Below, piece by piece: positions 25,067 through 38,500 of a stretch of 64,000 nucleotides of DNA (its first letter is position 1; every line of letters starts with the position of its first letter). The position numbers were made by a program, and so were the translations under genes. Source of the DNA: Albifimbria verrucaria (Eukaryota > Ascomycota > Sordariomycetes > Hypocreales > Stachybotryaceae); contig JAHREC010000035.1 of the NCBI GenBank assembly GCA_020081605.1, positions 1-64,000 of the forward strand, written 5' to 3'. The notes beneath the pieces were generated by a model that saw nothing but the letters and a program-made list of their open reading frames with translations, was not told the origin of the DNA and made no database searches.

Positions 25067-28000
25067 TGTGTAACAGCATTATGCCAAGGTAATAATGAAC
25101 GAGATTTTGGCAATGTGTTGAAAGAAGAAAACAAATAATGAGTATGTTCGGAGGGGTGTTGTAGGGGTAGAGAAGATAACCTAGAGGGACGTGGTAATTG
25201 ACTTAAATTCTAGAATGCCAGGAGAAGGGAGGGGCAGGCTGCACACAAGAAGCTAGCTTAGGCTGTAACAGTCAGTAATGGGATCTTCCCAGAGCCGCAC
25301 CCCATCCGTGCCGCCCCTGTCATCCAGGCCACTGATGAGCTCAACATCATCCCTCATGACTCACCCCACATCCTCGTTCTGATTCCCACTCATACGATGC
25401 CAAGTGGTAAGGAAGGAGAGGTATGAATAGAGCCAAGGTTCATAGCGTAAGAAACAGAGTAATCAATTTCAAGTAAGCTGATTAATAGAAAAACGAGGAG
25501 ATCTGATAAGCCAATAGCCCTCTTGCTCACCAGTCTCTTCTGCGCGTTGGGATAAGCTCCCGGCCACCGTGTTGCAGAAATCACGAAGAGCACTACTTCA
25601 ACTCGTGTGCGTAGGAGATACCATTAAGCCATCAGAATTAGGATTGCCAGCCGGGACACAAGATATATAGTATGTATACTGACATCTTGCTGTAATGTAT
25701 TTGGTACAGATCCAACCTAAAAGCGAGTCGCGTGTGGGTCACAGGGAGGTATCAAATCGGTAATGGTGTAACCAGCGACGTTGATGCATGTTCGAACACC
25801 CCGGCTTGTTGAAGACGCCATGGATTTTGTAGGGAGCCAGGTCAAGCAAAAGAGACGATGCTACACTATTCCCTCTCCTTGAAAATGCATTCTTCCTTTT
25901 CGGGTTCAAGCCAGGATGCTTGCTTAAAGACTTTGTGCCGCTCTGCTCTCACCAATGAACCGATGGATTCATAAGTCACGAGGAGTGTCCAGAATTGATC
26001 GGCTGTTACTCATCAGCCACACATTATTTCAGGTTGCTCATATGACGAGAATTTCACGTATTATCGTAATGAGCATTTTCAGAGCTCCCCGTTGTGGCCC
26101 GTACACTTCCTCATGCCCACTCATCTGCTGCCGGCCCTCGGCGTTGGCCTGGTTCAGGCCGAAAGCTAGCTTGGACGCATCTCGGGTTGAAAAGCGCGGT
26201 GTTGCGTACGTCTTGTATGGAAGATTGAAGCATGATATGAGGACTGGGTGAGGGAGGGGAAGGGGAAGGGGTGTGATGTGAAATTGGGTTTGCGCTCTTG
26301 ATCCGCCACGGGGATCCACAAAACGAGGTTTTGGTGCTGTTCTCACATACCTGCCCCTTTTGGTTAGTGTAGCATCGCTCAAGAAACCCTTGCGCACACG
26401 CCCCCTTGCCTATGCCAAGTTCACCTATGCTGGGGTCAGCCAACAACTTTTCTCCTCTCCTACGGGTAGTAGGTGGCGGCTGGTACTGTATGCAGATAGA
26501 TACAGCTCAGCGTAGAAACCCACAATCCAACTGCCGCCTGAGCCGTGTCGGTAGCCGAGAGAAAAGAGACAGCTGGCAAGCATGCGTACAGACGTGCAGA
26601 AACAAGCCATCCTTGCTCACTCACAAGCCTACGGTTGGGCCTTCACCAATCCGATGCTAATACCGCTTGCGGTCGCCAAATATCTTAACGCCTAGAGATG
26701 GAGGAAGGTTGGATGTGATGGTTGTTCAATATGGTGGTATACAGCAGCTGTCTGGACCAAGTGCCCCTGACTGGTTTACTGTCACGATGCTGTTGCCCTA
26801 GCTCCATGGGTTAGTCCGCCCAAACCGCCGACATCATCACCCGATGCCCCTGCGCTAGTGAGTCAGTCTGCAAGCCTGCCAGGATTTAGGAGATGTCATA
26901 TCATTCTCTGGTTTGATAGTGGCTCTCCTGTTCTCTCATATTATACCTCTCAATGGCACAGCCTCCCTTGACGTCTCCGAGGATCACGCAACATTTTTAC
27001 GCTTAAACATGGAGGACACAAGCGCTTATGCATTCTGATTGCTCCGTTACAGAAGCTAAGGTCAGCTTCTCACCTCCCGCGAGCCGCCGCTTGGCAAGTC
27101 CAATTAAACCGCTCTATTTTGTTCACTTTATCATGTCGCGTTTATTTTGCTTGGACGGTGGGCGAATCTATCAACTATCTTGTCATCTAGCGTCTCTGGA
27201 CCAAGCCTTCCATTGACGCTTACCAGCCCGAGTCGACGCTGGCTGACTTATGACTTTAGTTTTAGCTAAAAATTGCGAAGAGAACAGGTGGGAATTGTTT
27301 CCACTATCCCTTCTTTTCTCATGCAGGGGACCACACAAAATTCCAGGTTCCATTCAAGCTGGCAGGTTAGTGAAGGAAACTCACAGAAGAGAGCATCGAT
27401 CGCCATTGAACGTAGCTCAGCATTTACAACGACGTAAGCTTCCGCTACTTTTTCGTCAACGAGGACTGGATGGAATACACTCTCAATATACTGTAAGAGT
27501 CAAAGGGATCTAGGTGAGCGGAGTGGGACGGCGAAAAGCACTTCGGGGTGCGGCCTAGAGACCACCTAAATATTGAAGTCATGGCTTCTAACAAGTTCCA
27601 GGCAGGAGTTTGTATGACCTCAGTATCACAAGCAGCCCCAAGGCGCAAATCCCTTGCCGACCGCTGCGTGTACGATAGAAAGATATCCCTTTCCAGCTGG
27701 CAGGTATCACTGGGCCCGAGTTCGTCCCACACCATCATTACTTGACCCTAAGAGAATATGTCCATCAAGAGACAACGGTTGACCAGCAATGAGGCACATC
27801 ATCATTGGGGACATACGAGGGAAGAGATCGACAGCGCCGCGGACGAGTGGTTCCTGATTTATCACCTGCATAGCATCAACGAGAGCAGCGGCAGGGCACT
27901 GACACCTGTTCCTTTGACTCTGGCTTACACCTCCGCCTGGCGTGCGGCTCGACGGAAGTCATGCGGCCAACTGCCCCAGATAAATCGCTTTGCGAAATGC

Positions 28001-29840
28001 CAGCCATGAGCAGCAGGGCCAGTCATCGAAACAGATTTGTCTCGAAGATGTATCAGCAGATTGAGAGAGATGTGGTGTGGGACCAATGTGAAGGCGAGAC
28101 GTGGGGAGACGGATCTCAAGCCGTGTGCCGAACTGACTTCAGCGCTTTAACTGGTTGTCTGACACAAGGGCCGCAACTCTCGACGTGAATCAGGTTAAAT
28201 AAAGCCAACGAGCTTGGCATCAGGATTCTCCAAGCATCTGATGACCTTGGTAAGTCAACGCATCGCTTTATAATTTTGCCCACGTTTGCTGTGTTGTTAA
28301 AGTTTGACTCTCGCTCTTTTCGACACCCAAGTTCCAATTAGTGAACATCTATTTCTCTTGCCTTTCAGTACATATCTGATTCGCAAACAGATCTTCGTGA
28401 TTAAAGATCAATCGACACCTGAACGACACCCGAACGACTTTCTTGGAGCCAAAACCCGATCTGGCAAGCGACCGGCGACGATAGTATGTCATTAGAAACT
28501 CGATAGATACCCCAGTTCTTATCCAAATCAGCCAGATGCCGTAGCGAATAGCAGGCTTGAACGCCGGCTGCATTACGTTCTAGGGCCTGAGATGATATGC
28601 ACGGGGCGGCCTGTACCACGGTATCGTCAGGGACCGATTGGGAGGAGCATATACCACTCCTACAAAGGGGCCGCCCATATGGCCATGAATGCGAAGAGAA
28701 AGCTCGGCTAGGTACTTGGTCAAGGTGACCATATAGTGATGTGATACTCACTTAGCAAGGGAAGCTTGGATAGATGTTTAAGAATTCTGTACCCCACTCC
28801 TTGAATTGATGCTGACTGAAAGCAAGTATGAGTAGAGCGATGCAATGGCCTGGGATTTTGTGAGCTTAAGCCGGCCAAAAGGATAGTGGGTATCTGTATC
28901 GTGGATTTGACACACCTTCCGGCCACGTCGATTAGCCCTGACGACTGAGCAAACAGGTATGGTGGCCATGGATGACGGATATACCAGAGCCCAGTAGAGT
29001 GGCTATCAACCGGCCCCATGAATGCACTAAACCTTGTAAGTTGTGTTAGCTTTGTTGGAAGGGCCCAAACATGGCATTAAAGCGTAAGTAGGCTCTTGAT
29101 AGACCTTCCTAACAAGTCGTACGAGAGGTCGGCTCTGTTTCCACTGCGCTCGGCGAACGAATGCGGTTGGTGAAAGAACCGAGATAATAGGGGGACCGCC
29201 GCGGTGGTTTTCAGCAAGATGCTAGGGGTGGCCAAGTACGATGTCCGAGGTACCGATGTTGCCCGAAATGACGATATGGTGGTCACCTCGGACCAAGGCA
29301 CCAACCGTTCGTTTGAAGCGTGTTGTAGATTGGCCAAGAGTTGTAGTGTGACGGGTTGATGCTGTGAAAACAGTAATAACCTGGCTTGAACTTTATTATA
29401 TGTCTCGTCACAGCTAGTAGCAAGCCCACCACGGTCAGTCTCAACGACCACCCACCTCCTTTGATGATGCTTTTACATCAATTACCACCGAGGCTTGGAA
29501 GTGTCCTCAAGAGAAAGTCAGTGATCAGAGTCGGGCCTTCCGATCATGTCATCACGGTCCCACATGACTAGACCAGAACGGTACTTCCGCTATCCCCGGA
29601 CGACCAGAGAGAAGAGAGGGTGGAGGGAAGGGGAGGAGCCCCGAGTGTCATATGCCTCATGCTTCAGGGGTGACATGAACCATAATGACCCCTGTCAAAC
29701 TCTCCATGGAAAATACGTAGCGCCTAGAGTCAGGGATTCTGCCCGTCCATGGAATAGATTGGCGGGTCTCCGTATATAACAACCTTCCCACGTGGTCACT
29801 TTACCTTTTGCTTCCTGGCTCGATATATATGTCTTTGACA
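25067..29840. other. 4.8-kb gene-poor stretch
   Basis: No convincing gene on either strand. The first about 150 bp are the 5' flank of the protease gene. ORFs of 60-120 codons occur (for example 26038-26397 minus and 28720-29019 minus) but lack motifs or continuity. Confidence 0.45.
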
Positions 29841-29842
29841 CT

Positions 29843-30613
29843 TTTACCAATAGCCAGCGTCTACTGATAATCCATATGATGATCTACCTCCTCGATACTG
29901 GCACGGATGGCGCAAGCTCTGGAAGTATAAGCGACACCGCTTAGACTACTATATGTCCAAGACTAATATGCATTTTGCAGCTACCCTCTATACAAATGAA
30001 CAGGACGATAATGCTAATGCTAATTTTGGTCCATTGGAGGATTTGGAGGGATGCTGCGTGCCCTGCAAGACCGCTATAGGGTGAGAGAACACCTCTACAA
30101 AAATTCCTTGAAGAATCACACTGACTCTTTATAGAAAGCTTCACCTTGCGCTAAGGACAGATTTGGTGTGTTTCTACGGGAAGTTCCACAGCTGTATTAT
30201 CTAGGCGACTCCTGGCCGGTCGAGATGATCCAGTGGCTCCGAGGCAAAGGGAATGAAAAGCCATCTATAAATTATAACATCCTCAATATCTGTTGCCTTG
30301 CGATCCAGATTGCTTGTAACGAGAAAGATTTGCCCACCGAACTCCAAACAATACTCTCGTATTTCGAAGCTCTTTTAGATGAGGCAACGAAACCTAGTCT
30401 TCGTCTCATTATATACAGCGACTATCCCGATGGGGTGGATATCCTGTTACTCTGCTTCTCAAAGAGGGCAACGGAGTCGAACGGATTGCCATCTCTGCCA
30501 ACCGATGGGAATTGAGGATTAGTAAACGTGATCTTTGGGAGCTTGAGAACCAAGGATTGGAGCCGACCCGGGCCTCAAATGGAGACTATGAGATACATAT
30601 CAAGAAGCCATAA
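29843..30613 (+). CDS. Hypothetical protein, two exons, two frameshifts
   Basis: An open, coding-like frame starts just after a likely 3' splice site (CCAG, about 29842) and reads YWHGWRKLWKYKRHRLDYY to about 30080. A 54-bp intron (30081-30134, GTGAGA...TTATAG) follows, then a second exon to the TAA at 30611-30613. In exon 2 one G appears missing at about 30161 (TDL then GVFLREVPQLYYLGD) and one C at about 30429 (SDYP then RWGGYPVTLLLKEG). With both restored the frame is continuous to the C-terminal GDYEIHIKKP. The protein is soluble, with no signal peptide in the visible part, and ends with ISANRWELRISKRDLWELE. The first exon or exons upstream of 29843 were not found. I do not recognise the family. 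Confidence 0.55.
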
Positions 30614-31860
30614 ATGATCAGCTATGGTACATCTAGTCAAGATAGTCCGCCCTACCTCCGATGAAACTCTGCGGGAAGATGTTGTATTGCATACCTGAAT
30701 AGATTTGCTGTTGGCAGTTAGTTGTTTGTGGTCAGTTGCTTGAGATTGCGGCCTAGGAGATGGGTTCTGAGTTGCGACAGAGAGCAAAGATCGGCAGGTG
30801 CCTAAGGGTACCATCGTATTACCTTTCTTCCTTCCTTAGCGACTCTGACTCCTTAGCTGCTCAGTATTAGCCGGAGCGAAGAATTGACACATATATTCGC
30901 AGTTTGGCAAAAAGCCCGCACTCTAGTCCAAGGTGGTTGATGCCCCTATCTTTTTATTATACAATCAAGACACTCCAAAACCAGCTAGTTCGTGTATGAC
31001 AGAGGACTACTCAAACGATATCATAGACTAAATGGCCGCGACGCTCGAGATAGGCTTATCTCCATTTCGTGCCGGATGGATCAATACGCGCATAAGCACC
31101 TCCTTCATGTTCCCTAATCAACCACCCGCCATTCAATTCGCTGGTTCATAGAGTAATGAGTGTCTATGAAAGGTTACTGGGGTTGATGTGTAGCCACTTC
31201 GACCATAATCCGAGCAGGAAAATGGGGCTACACTCCCCATCAAAGACGATGTCACAATTGCGAAAGGCGGCAAATACTCCGGACTCCTACAGCAAACCTG
31301 TTGCTGCGAAAACTCAAAACAATTTTCTATTCAAACCCATCCATGCAACAGAGTTTCAGAGCCCTGTTTCTCTCTTAAGATTATAGTACGGGAACCATAG
31401 TTGATATATCAGGAGGTGAAATTAAAGGACCAAGAAGGACAATCTGGATGGAAGCGTCAGAGGTGTGACTCCTAGTCATGCCTTCCGTATAAGCAAGCAG
31501 AAGTGCAAGCAGAAGTGCAAGCAGAAGTGCAAGCATATGATTGAGACCAAACGTCTATGGCTTCCGAGATAAGAAGTGTTATATTCACGTATACTGAGAA
31601 CCCGGGATTATCTCAGTTGTAGGATTATGTTGTCTTGTCTTGTACGTAGTGCATAGTTGAGTTTCTGAGTGGTGGCGTTGAGTCGCATGGGTCAGTGTTG
31701 CAGTGTTGGGATATGATGTGAAGGATAGGCGCAGCCACTTGTGTGAACTGAATTTGGAGATCGATGGAGAAAATGTAGAAAGAGCCTGAGCGAATCAAGC
31801 GGATAGAAAAGCGAACAAGGTTGTTTTCATGGTCACAAAGACGGGATATGAGTCAATGAG
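30614..31860. other. Non-coding stretch with a short tandem repeat
   Basis: No gene supported. A 12-bp unit (AAGCAGAAGTGC) is repeated about three and a half times at 31493-31537. Confidence 0.5.
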
Positions 31861-31871
31861 GCTACCCTCAT

Positions 31872-32897
31872 CTAATATGACCCCATCGTCGGATATGTCA
31901 TCAACCATTTCGCATTTCGCAATTCTGAATCCGGCATATGATCAACCACTGAGCTGTTCCCCGATAAAATGTTTAATTCCCCATCAGCATTTGTGCTGCC
32001 ACCCGCCGAAATGTCTATCTGTTTTGGTAATTGTCCAATGGCTGTCAGTAGCACGTTGGCGTCGGAAGCGTAGTCAAGGAGAAGATGCAAGAGAGAAAAC
32101 ATCAATGAAGTAGCTGATCAAGTTAGCAAAAACAATTGCGTTGTTCTATAAGCCACCACCTGCCTTGATCCAGCTCATCCCTTTGTGGTACGCGTTAGGC
32201 CGTCGTCCAGCAGGTAGATGAACCTGCTGATTGAAAACTTGCTGATTGGTGACTTGAGCTGATCTTGCCGCTCATGAGAGAACAGCATGGCATGAATTGA
32301 AAGAAACATCGCATCTATATCTTGCAGGCGTCCTGCCTGTGCATCAAGGACAGTACTGAAAAACATCATGATGCTCTCAATCACGCCGAGGAAAAGGAAG
32401 AAGCAGCAAAGGAGACTTAGGCTAGCATTGTGAGCTTGACCTGGATTGGGTGGTGGATTGAACCTCGACGGAAATGGGTTGGAGCGGAACTTCGACGCCT
32501 GGCTGCTGCGGTTCGATTCTGTGTTCATAAGCCTCTCTGCGATTGTTGTCTAGCGTTTCCTTCAATATCCAGTTGGTGTGAGGCATATGGGCCCACGGAG
32601 GCCTGTGTACGCAGGCCATATGCCGTCGCAACTAGACTACTGATTAGAAATCTTGCTGGCGTACGGGATAGCGATATAAAGTATGACCTGGTTTCCTCCA
32701 CTCTGTGTAATGACCGCATGGAAGGGCTTGATTGAGCGAGCTTGGACTGTCTGTACAACGTCCAGGACGAGCAAGAGCATGTCCAGAGGGGAGTGTACTA
32801 GCACAACGCCGGCAGAGTCAGGCCCCAATAAAGCACCTTGCCTTTTATGTTGCTCGACGGCTTGTGTGGTTAGAAGGACCAATACACACGAAAGCAT
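31872..32897 (-). pseudogene. Possible broken gene, unknown product
   Basis: Successive minus-strand open stretches have coding-like composition in different frames. About 32897-32640 contains SPLDMLLLVLDVVQTVQARS. About 32640-32525 contains GPYASHQLDIEGNARQQSQ. 32528-32175 contains GRLQDIDAMFLSIHAMLFSH. 32105-31872 contains LLDYASDANVLLTAIGQLP. A plausible 3' splice site (TTTCTAATCAG) lies at about 32640. It could be one gene with introns and indels like its neighbours, but I recognise no domain. Chance ORFs cannot be excluded. Confidence 0.25.
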
Positions 32898-33120
32898 AAG
32901 ATGCTATATGGGAATCTGTAGGCACGACGGAAGTAGCGTCGCGCATTTGCACATGTTGCTGCAACACGACTCGAAATGCGAAAGACGTGAGGCGAGCCCA
33001 ATAGACATTTTTGCTTGAGTCGCAGCTACGATAGCTGGTGGGACACATGGAAAAGTCGTTACTTGAACCCCAAGCTCGTCTCGACCTCCAAGCTCGTCTC
33101 AACGATTTCATTTAGCGTCG

Positions 33121-34494
33121 CTAAGCCATTTGGTAATTGTTTAAAAATTCCTTCGCTTTCTTTCCACGACACCTTCCATAATGTCGGACCAAGGACAGAT
33201 CGTCTTCGTACTTAACTGGACACCTGCACTGATAAATATCCTTGAAGTACCTGGCATTGCCGCTGAGCTCGAAAAAATCCAGCTCCCTGTGGATGTGTCC
33301 TGAGGTGTTGCATAGTCTCCCTACAGGAGAAAAAGCTTTTGCCGCATAAGCTACACTTTTGAAGCGCTACGTGGCATTTGCGTCTCATGTGCATCCTGCA
33401 GTCATCTTTTTATTAAACAGACCGTAACATGAATAACACTGAAACATGATTGCTCCAGGTTTACGGAAAGACTTCCAGATTGCGTCGCTGATGACCGGAC
33501 TCATAGGCAAGAATGTCGGGACTTGATGCTTCGTGTTGGGTTGGTCTTGCGAAGCCTGAAACTTAACTATAGCCTTAAATGGTGACCTTCTCACTGGCAT
33601 GCCTCCAGTATCGCATCCATTCGGAAGGGTGTTGAAGAGTGAGGTTGATTGCTGGGGCTTTCTCCCGAACTCTTCGACATTCCTTTGCTTCTGTATTGTG
33701 TTCGACTAGACAACCGGTTGATGCCTTTCGTAGCATCAGTCCCAGCCTCTTATTGTTCCCTTTTTGTTCTCGTTTACATCCCTTTCTGCGCCTCCTTCTG
33801 CGCCTCCTTCTGCGCCTCCTTCTGCGCCTTTTGCATCGATCTTGTGGATTCCATTCAAGGCTCCAAGACCCTCTTTGTTTGGTACCGCTTGGCTTGGCAT
33901 TAATGTCGAAAATTTCCATGGAAGTATCAACTGGAACATCGGTCGAAATATCAGCCGAAATATCCGCCGAAACGTTAGCCGAAATATCCGCTGGAGGTCT
34001 TGGTTCCACGCCGTCGTCGGGCATAGGGGTCGTAGCGTTGGCCGTGTATATCTTCTCAGGTAAAGGCTCCCTCATATGCTTCCAAAGCGGCGCGAGCAAT
34101 CATGATGACAGGCTGGTACTGTCCAAAAGGCTGGGCATCTTCGTTCACATCACCACGAGACGTTGCTTGTCCATGACGAGTTGAAACGGAGTTTGACATG
34201 CTGGTAATGGATCTTTGGCGGCCGGATCGTTTTGGTTATCAACTTCGAGTTCGGTAAGCTGCACAACCTCGCTCTCATGTCCTGTGGTGACTCTTTTGTC
34301 CTGTTCTTTCTTCTGCTAAAGCTCGTAGAAAGCGTGGCGCATCTAGTATGACCCAGATCACAAGGTTCAAAGTCGTCCAATCTGTAATTTGACGTTGGAT
34401 GATAAGTATGTCTGAGTTTCTTCTTCCCCATCAAGTTGTCGCAGTGTTTTGGTTCGATGCCTACATTCTCAGCATTACAGAATTTCCTTGTCAT
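33121..34494 (-). CDS. C2H2 zinc-finger protein with low-complexity N-terminus (frameshifted)
   Basis: The C-terminal third carries three Cys/His fingers: CYSCYGLFNKKDDCRMHMRRKCH in corrected frame (33440-33370), CSLCGKSFFSCRETMQHLRTH (about 33355-33300), and a final YQCRCPVKYEDDLSLVRHYG (about 33235-33175) ending at the stop at 33121. Upstream is an Asp/Ala/Ile/Ser repeat (ADIS ANVS ADIS) and a run of about 15 arginines, each encoded by 12-bp DNA repeats. The N-terminal part from ATG 34494 contains CNAENVGIEPKHCDNL. Frame changes occur near 34070, 33590 (an extra T), 33410 (one A missing from a run) and 33300. The Arg run would act as a nuclear signal. Probably a nucleic-acid-binding regulator. 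The family is not identified, and the most N-terminal part may be a separate exon. Confidence 0.6.
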
Positions 34495-35526
34495 GGAAAT
34501 AGATAACAGGTCGCGTCGAAAAGGGGGCCAACTTCTCGTGAAGAGTAACCTAACTCATCGAGGGAGGTCGCTTTGGTTCGCCAAGCTTAGACAATCAACC
34601 CCACACACCACGGGCGACTAGGCTCTAACTTAGGGCCAACGCGCGTTTGGTCATATGCCTTTCTGGCATGGATCAAGGTATGATGATTAGCTCATTGAGT
34701 AGTAGGAGGATTGAGCCGCTGGCTTTTCTCTTGCACCATGCACCAATTCAAGGTGGAGTCGGCGAACGTGTTTTCGTCAATGGATATCTGGTGGGTCAAG
34801 TCCTCTGCTTTCGTCAGTATATTGCCGCCAATGCCCCTTACTTGTTGGGGAAGTATGACCGAAAGGATCGAAGGAATTCTGAAAAGAGTTGGATTAGCTT
34901 TGCATGATTTCTATCATTCCCTCTTTAGGAATGCCTCCCAAAGGCATTGCCACAGCCGTGAACAAGGTGGTGGTGTCATAAGCCCGCTCACCCATTTCTC
35001 TCGGCTCTTGGGGACTGTTGCCTCGTCGAAAACGGGTCGCAAACTGCCTACCCGATCTGTCGCCTGTGGGTGCCTGTGCATGATGGGCATTAGATAAGTA
35101 ACAAGTAAATGGGATGCTTATGATAAATCCCTTTGCCGCAATTAGTTTTAGTTAGCATAGATCTCGATCGTCTGATGCATGGTATGCTTAGCAAAGAATC
35201 TCAACATTACCTCGGCGGGCAAGGCCTCTTGAGCAGGCGGCCGGAGAATAAGACATAATCTCGTCGTAAAACGTACGGCCACAGATCGACTACTTCTCCG
35301 AAGATTCAACTCTATTTCTCTCAATAATTAGGGTTTGGCGATGGATAGCTGCAAATAGTCATTTTATTATGTATTTGTCTATTCACCAGGACGGGAAATG
35401 CGCTCGTTTCAATGAGCCTGTGTTCGTGGAGGTTCGCGTGCATGGTGTGAAAGCGGGAAAAGTAAGGTTTAACTTCGATTCTTACAATGTAAGCGTAGAA
35501 TTGGCCGAAGATGAACTACCCTTGAC
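34495..35526. other. Non-coding stretch
   Basis: No domain-bearing ORF. The region is flanked by the 5' end of the C2H2 gene and the 3' end of the second transporter gene, both minus strand. Confidence 0.5.
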
Positions 35527-35581
35527 TCAGTCTACACCTTTGTTTAGAGGTGAGTTCGATGCCTCCACTATAGTAGGTTCT

Positions 35582-38500
35582 TTAGCATTCGTATTGGCAG
35601 CATCGCCCTCGCCCTCGCCCTCGCCCCTCGTCCTCGCCCCCAGATAAGACGGCAAGCTCAGAGGACTTGTTGTCCTTACTATCGATGGCCTTGGTTGGAG
35701 ACGAATCGTCATTATCGACAGAGGAGAGGAACACCTGTTTCGACCAAAGATCTGCATAGCGTCCCTTGGCGAGAATTAATTCTTCATGTCCTCCTTGCTC
35801 CACAACCTGGCCTTGTTCAACAACGATGATCCTGTCGGCATTCATGATCGTGGAAAGTCGATGGCTATATTTGTGAGAAAAGAATCGTGGCTTGACGGTG
35901 GAATGGCACTTACGCTATGATGAACGTGGTACGGTCGTGGCACAGGATCTTGAGCGACGCTTGAATTTGCTGTTCGGTATCTGTATCAACAGCACTAGTA
36001 GCCTCGTCTAGAAGAACAATATCGGGCTTCTTTAGGATGGCGCGGGCGATGGCGATGCGCTGAAGTTCACCCCCAGAGAGTTTCCTGTGGTTGTTAGTGT
36101 CGTTGTTAGCATGGGCTTCTTTTCTTCTTGGCCTCTTGACCTCTTGGCCTCTTGGCTTCGTAGCTTCTTGACTTCATGGCCTCTTCGCTTTTTTGTATGA
36201 ACACAATCACTCACATGCCACGTTCGCCAACGTGTGTCTTGTAGCCTGATGATCGTATTAGTGCGTGAACTGGCATCGTCGCAAGGAAAAATACCATTCG
36301 TGAAACTCTCGATCTTGTCATGGATGCAAGCAGCCCGACACGCTTCGTAAACTTCTTCGTCAGTGGCCTCCAACCGACCATACCGCACGTTGAAGATGAT
36401 CGTATCGTCAAAAAGAATCGGACTCTGGGGAACAACGCCAATTCGATCACGAAGACTAGATTGATGTTGTCAGCTCAGCCATAGGTCATGGCTATGCGCA
36501 ATGGCCAAGTCCGATAGTCACAATTGCATGAGTGACGTACCTATACAAATCAACATCACGGACATCTTGTCCATCAATCATGACAGATCCGCTCGTGACA
36601 TCGTAAAAGCGATTGAGAAGCTTGAGAAGCGTAGACTTTCCAGCGCCCGTTGCCCCGACAAAAGCTACAGTTTGACCAGCCGCGACGTGGAAACTGACGC
36701 CTTTCAATATTACGTTCTTCTTGTCATAGCTGAATTGGACATTGTGGAATTCCACCTCGCCGCCATGGAACTTCAATGGCTGGGCTCCTCGTTGTTCCTG
36801 ATCGTTGGTTCCTGCTTCAATATATTGAGCAAATGCTCCGCCTCCATAGCGCTATCACTCATGGTCTTCCCCAGCCCGGCAAAGAACTTAAGTGACGATG
36901 CAAGCCAGTGCCAATATATGAGCACCATCGCCACTTGACCCGGCGTTGCCATACCGCTTCGAACTCGGAAAATAGCCACAACAATGCTTACCACCTGACC
37001 GCAAATGAGAACAACCGTCTGGAAGGCAACTGAAAACGCCCAACGGAGAACAAACTGTTGGTGCTTACGCCAACGGTTCGTCACCGCCTCAGCGTGGCGG
37101 TCCTCCTCGTAACTAATCCGGTTACAGCTGGCCACTGACGACCAATTAGTCAAGCCGAATTGTCTAACCCGGTGTTCCTGGGAAATTGAGCTTTCTTTTT
37201 CGCGAGTAGTCTGAGTAGCCTTCGCAATGAGTCGACTAGTGGAGACCGTGAATACAGTGCCAGTGGCGACTACGATGAAAGCTTCGTAGGGGCCTAATTG
37301 TAATGCAAGATAAATGACAGCAACGTTCAAATCAAATAGCGTTGGAACTGTCTGTAGAAGAAGAGTATCCACGGCATCTGCGGTGGACTTGCCAGCCGAG
37401 AACGCCAATGTAATCTCGAAGGAACCGTTAGAATCGTGGTAGTCGGCCGACAGATTCATCACTTGCGAGTAGATCGCTTTTGACAGTTCTCTGTAAGACT
37501 CGCACTTGATTGGATTCCAAAACCATTGACGAATGAGTCCGATACCGGCTTCTGAAGAGGCTAGTGATAACACCGCAAAAATGCTCACGGCAAACCACGG
37601 ATCATCATCAGTGGTCCCGTACATGCTGTCGAGAATGACAGCAGACTGCCGAGGAACAAGCACATTCAACGCGTTGGATGCAAGGAGGCAAACGCCGACG
37701 CCTAAACCCCGGAGTTGGAGGCTTCGGCTGCGTACCGGCCAAATGTATGGGAAAAGGATCTACTTAGGATTAGCCTGAAGTGTGCAAACAAGGGTTGTGT
37801 AAAGTAAAAATCAGTGATTTCAGTGCTGTCGTCTCGTTCCTTCAAATGACCGATAGAGGAAAGGGTGACGAAGCGCAGAAGTGGAAGAAAATCCAAGGAG
37901 AAATGTACCATGTAACCTTTGATATATGAAATCCAGTTGCCTCCGTTTTGTTCGAAACGCGTTTCCATTGCCTCCTGGGCTTCAAGATCACGGCGATCCC
38001 AGGTAGACTCAGTGTGGTGATTTTCATGTTCTGCGGTCACGCATCCGGCGTCGTTCTCATTCTGGTCTTGATTTGCGAGCGTTAATAGCAACTGTTGGCG
38101 TTCTTCTACCGTGGCGGAGTATTTCTGTCGAGAATAGAACCTGAGAAGTGACCAGCCAACAAGAAAGATAAGTGATAAACGCCTCAAGGCGGCCATAACC
38201 ACCAGAATGATCTCGAGGGTGCTGAAAGACATGGTTGATGAAATTTGCATCCATTCCAGAACGCCAATGGCGAGTTCGAAGGGCAACGCAAGGAACCCCG
38301 ATCTGTGAAAGGAATGAGACATTGTGCCGGTGGTGTCGTTAATCATCGTGAACTGTGTGCCGTAAACGAGAACGCAGGAGAGGTAGCCAACCACGGTATG
38401 ATCGTCGACGAGCCATTCACCATGGATGATGCAGTTGACTGCGAGAAGTATGATCTGAGCGACGTATGTAGACAGCAAGCACAAGACAAGTGCCAACAGA

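Noticed and set aside
27758..28009. 83-codon plus ORF, and other 60-120 codon ORFs at 25-29 kb
   Set aside because: No motif, no continuity through splice sites, length expected by chance.
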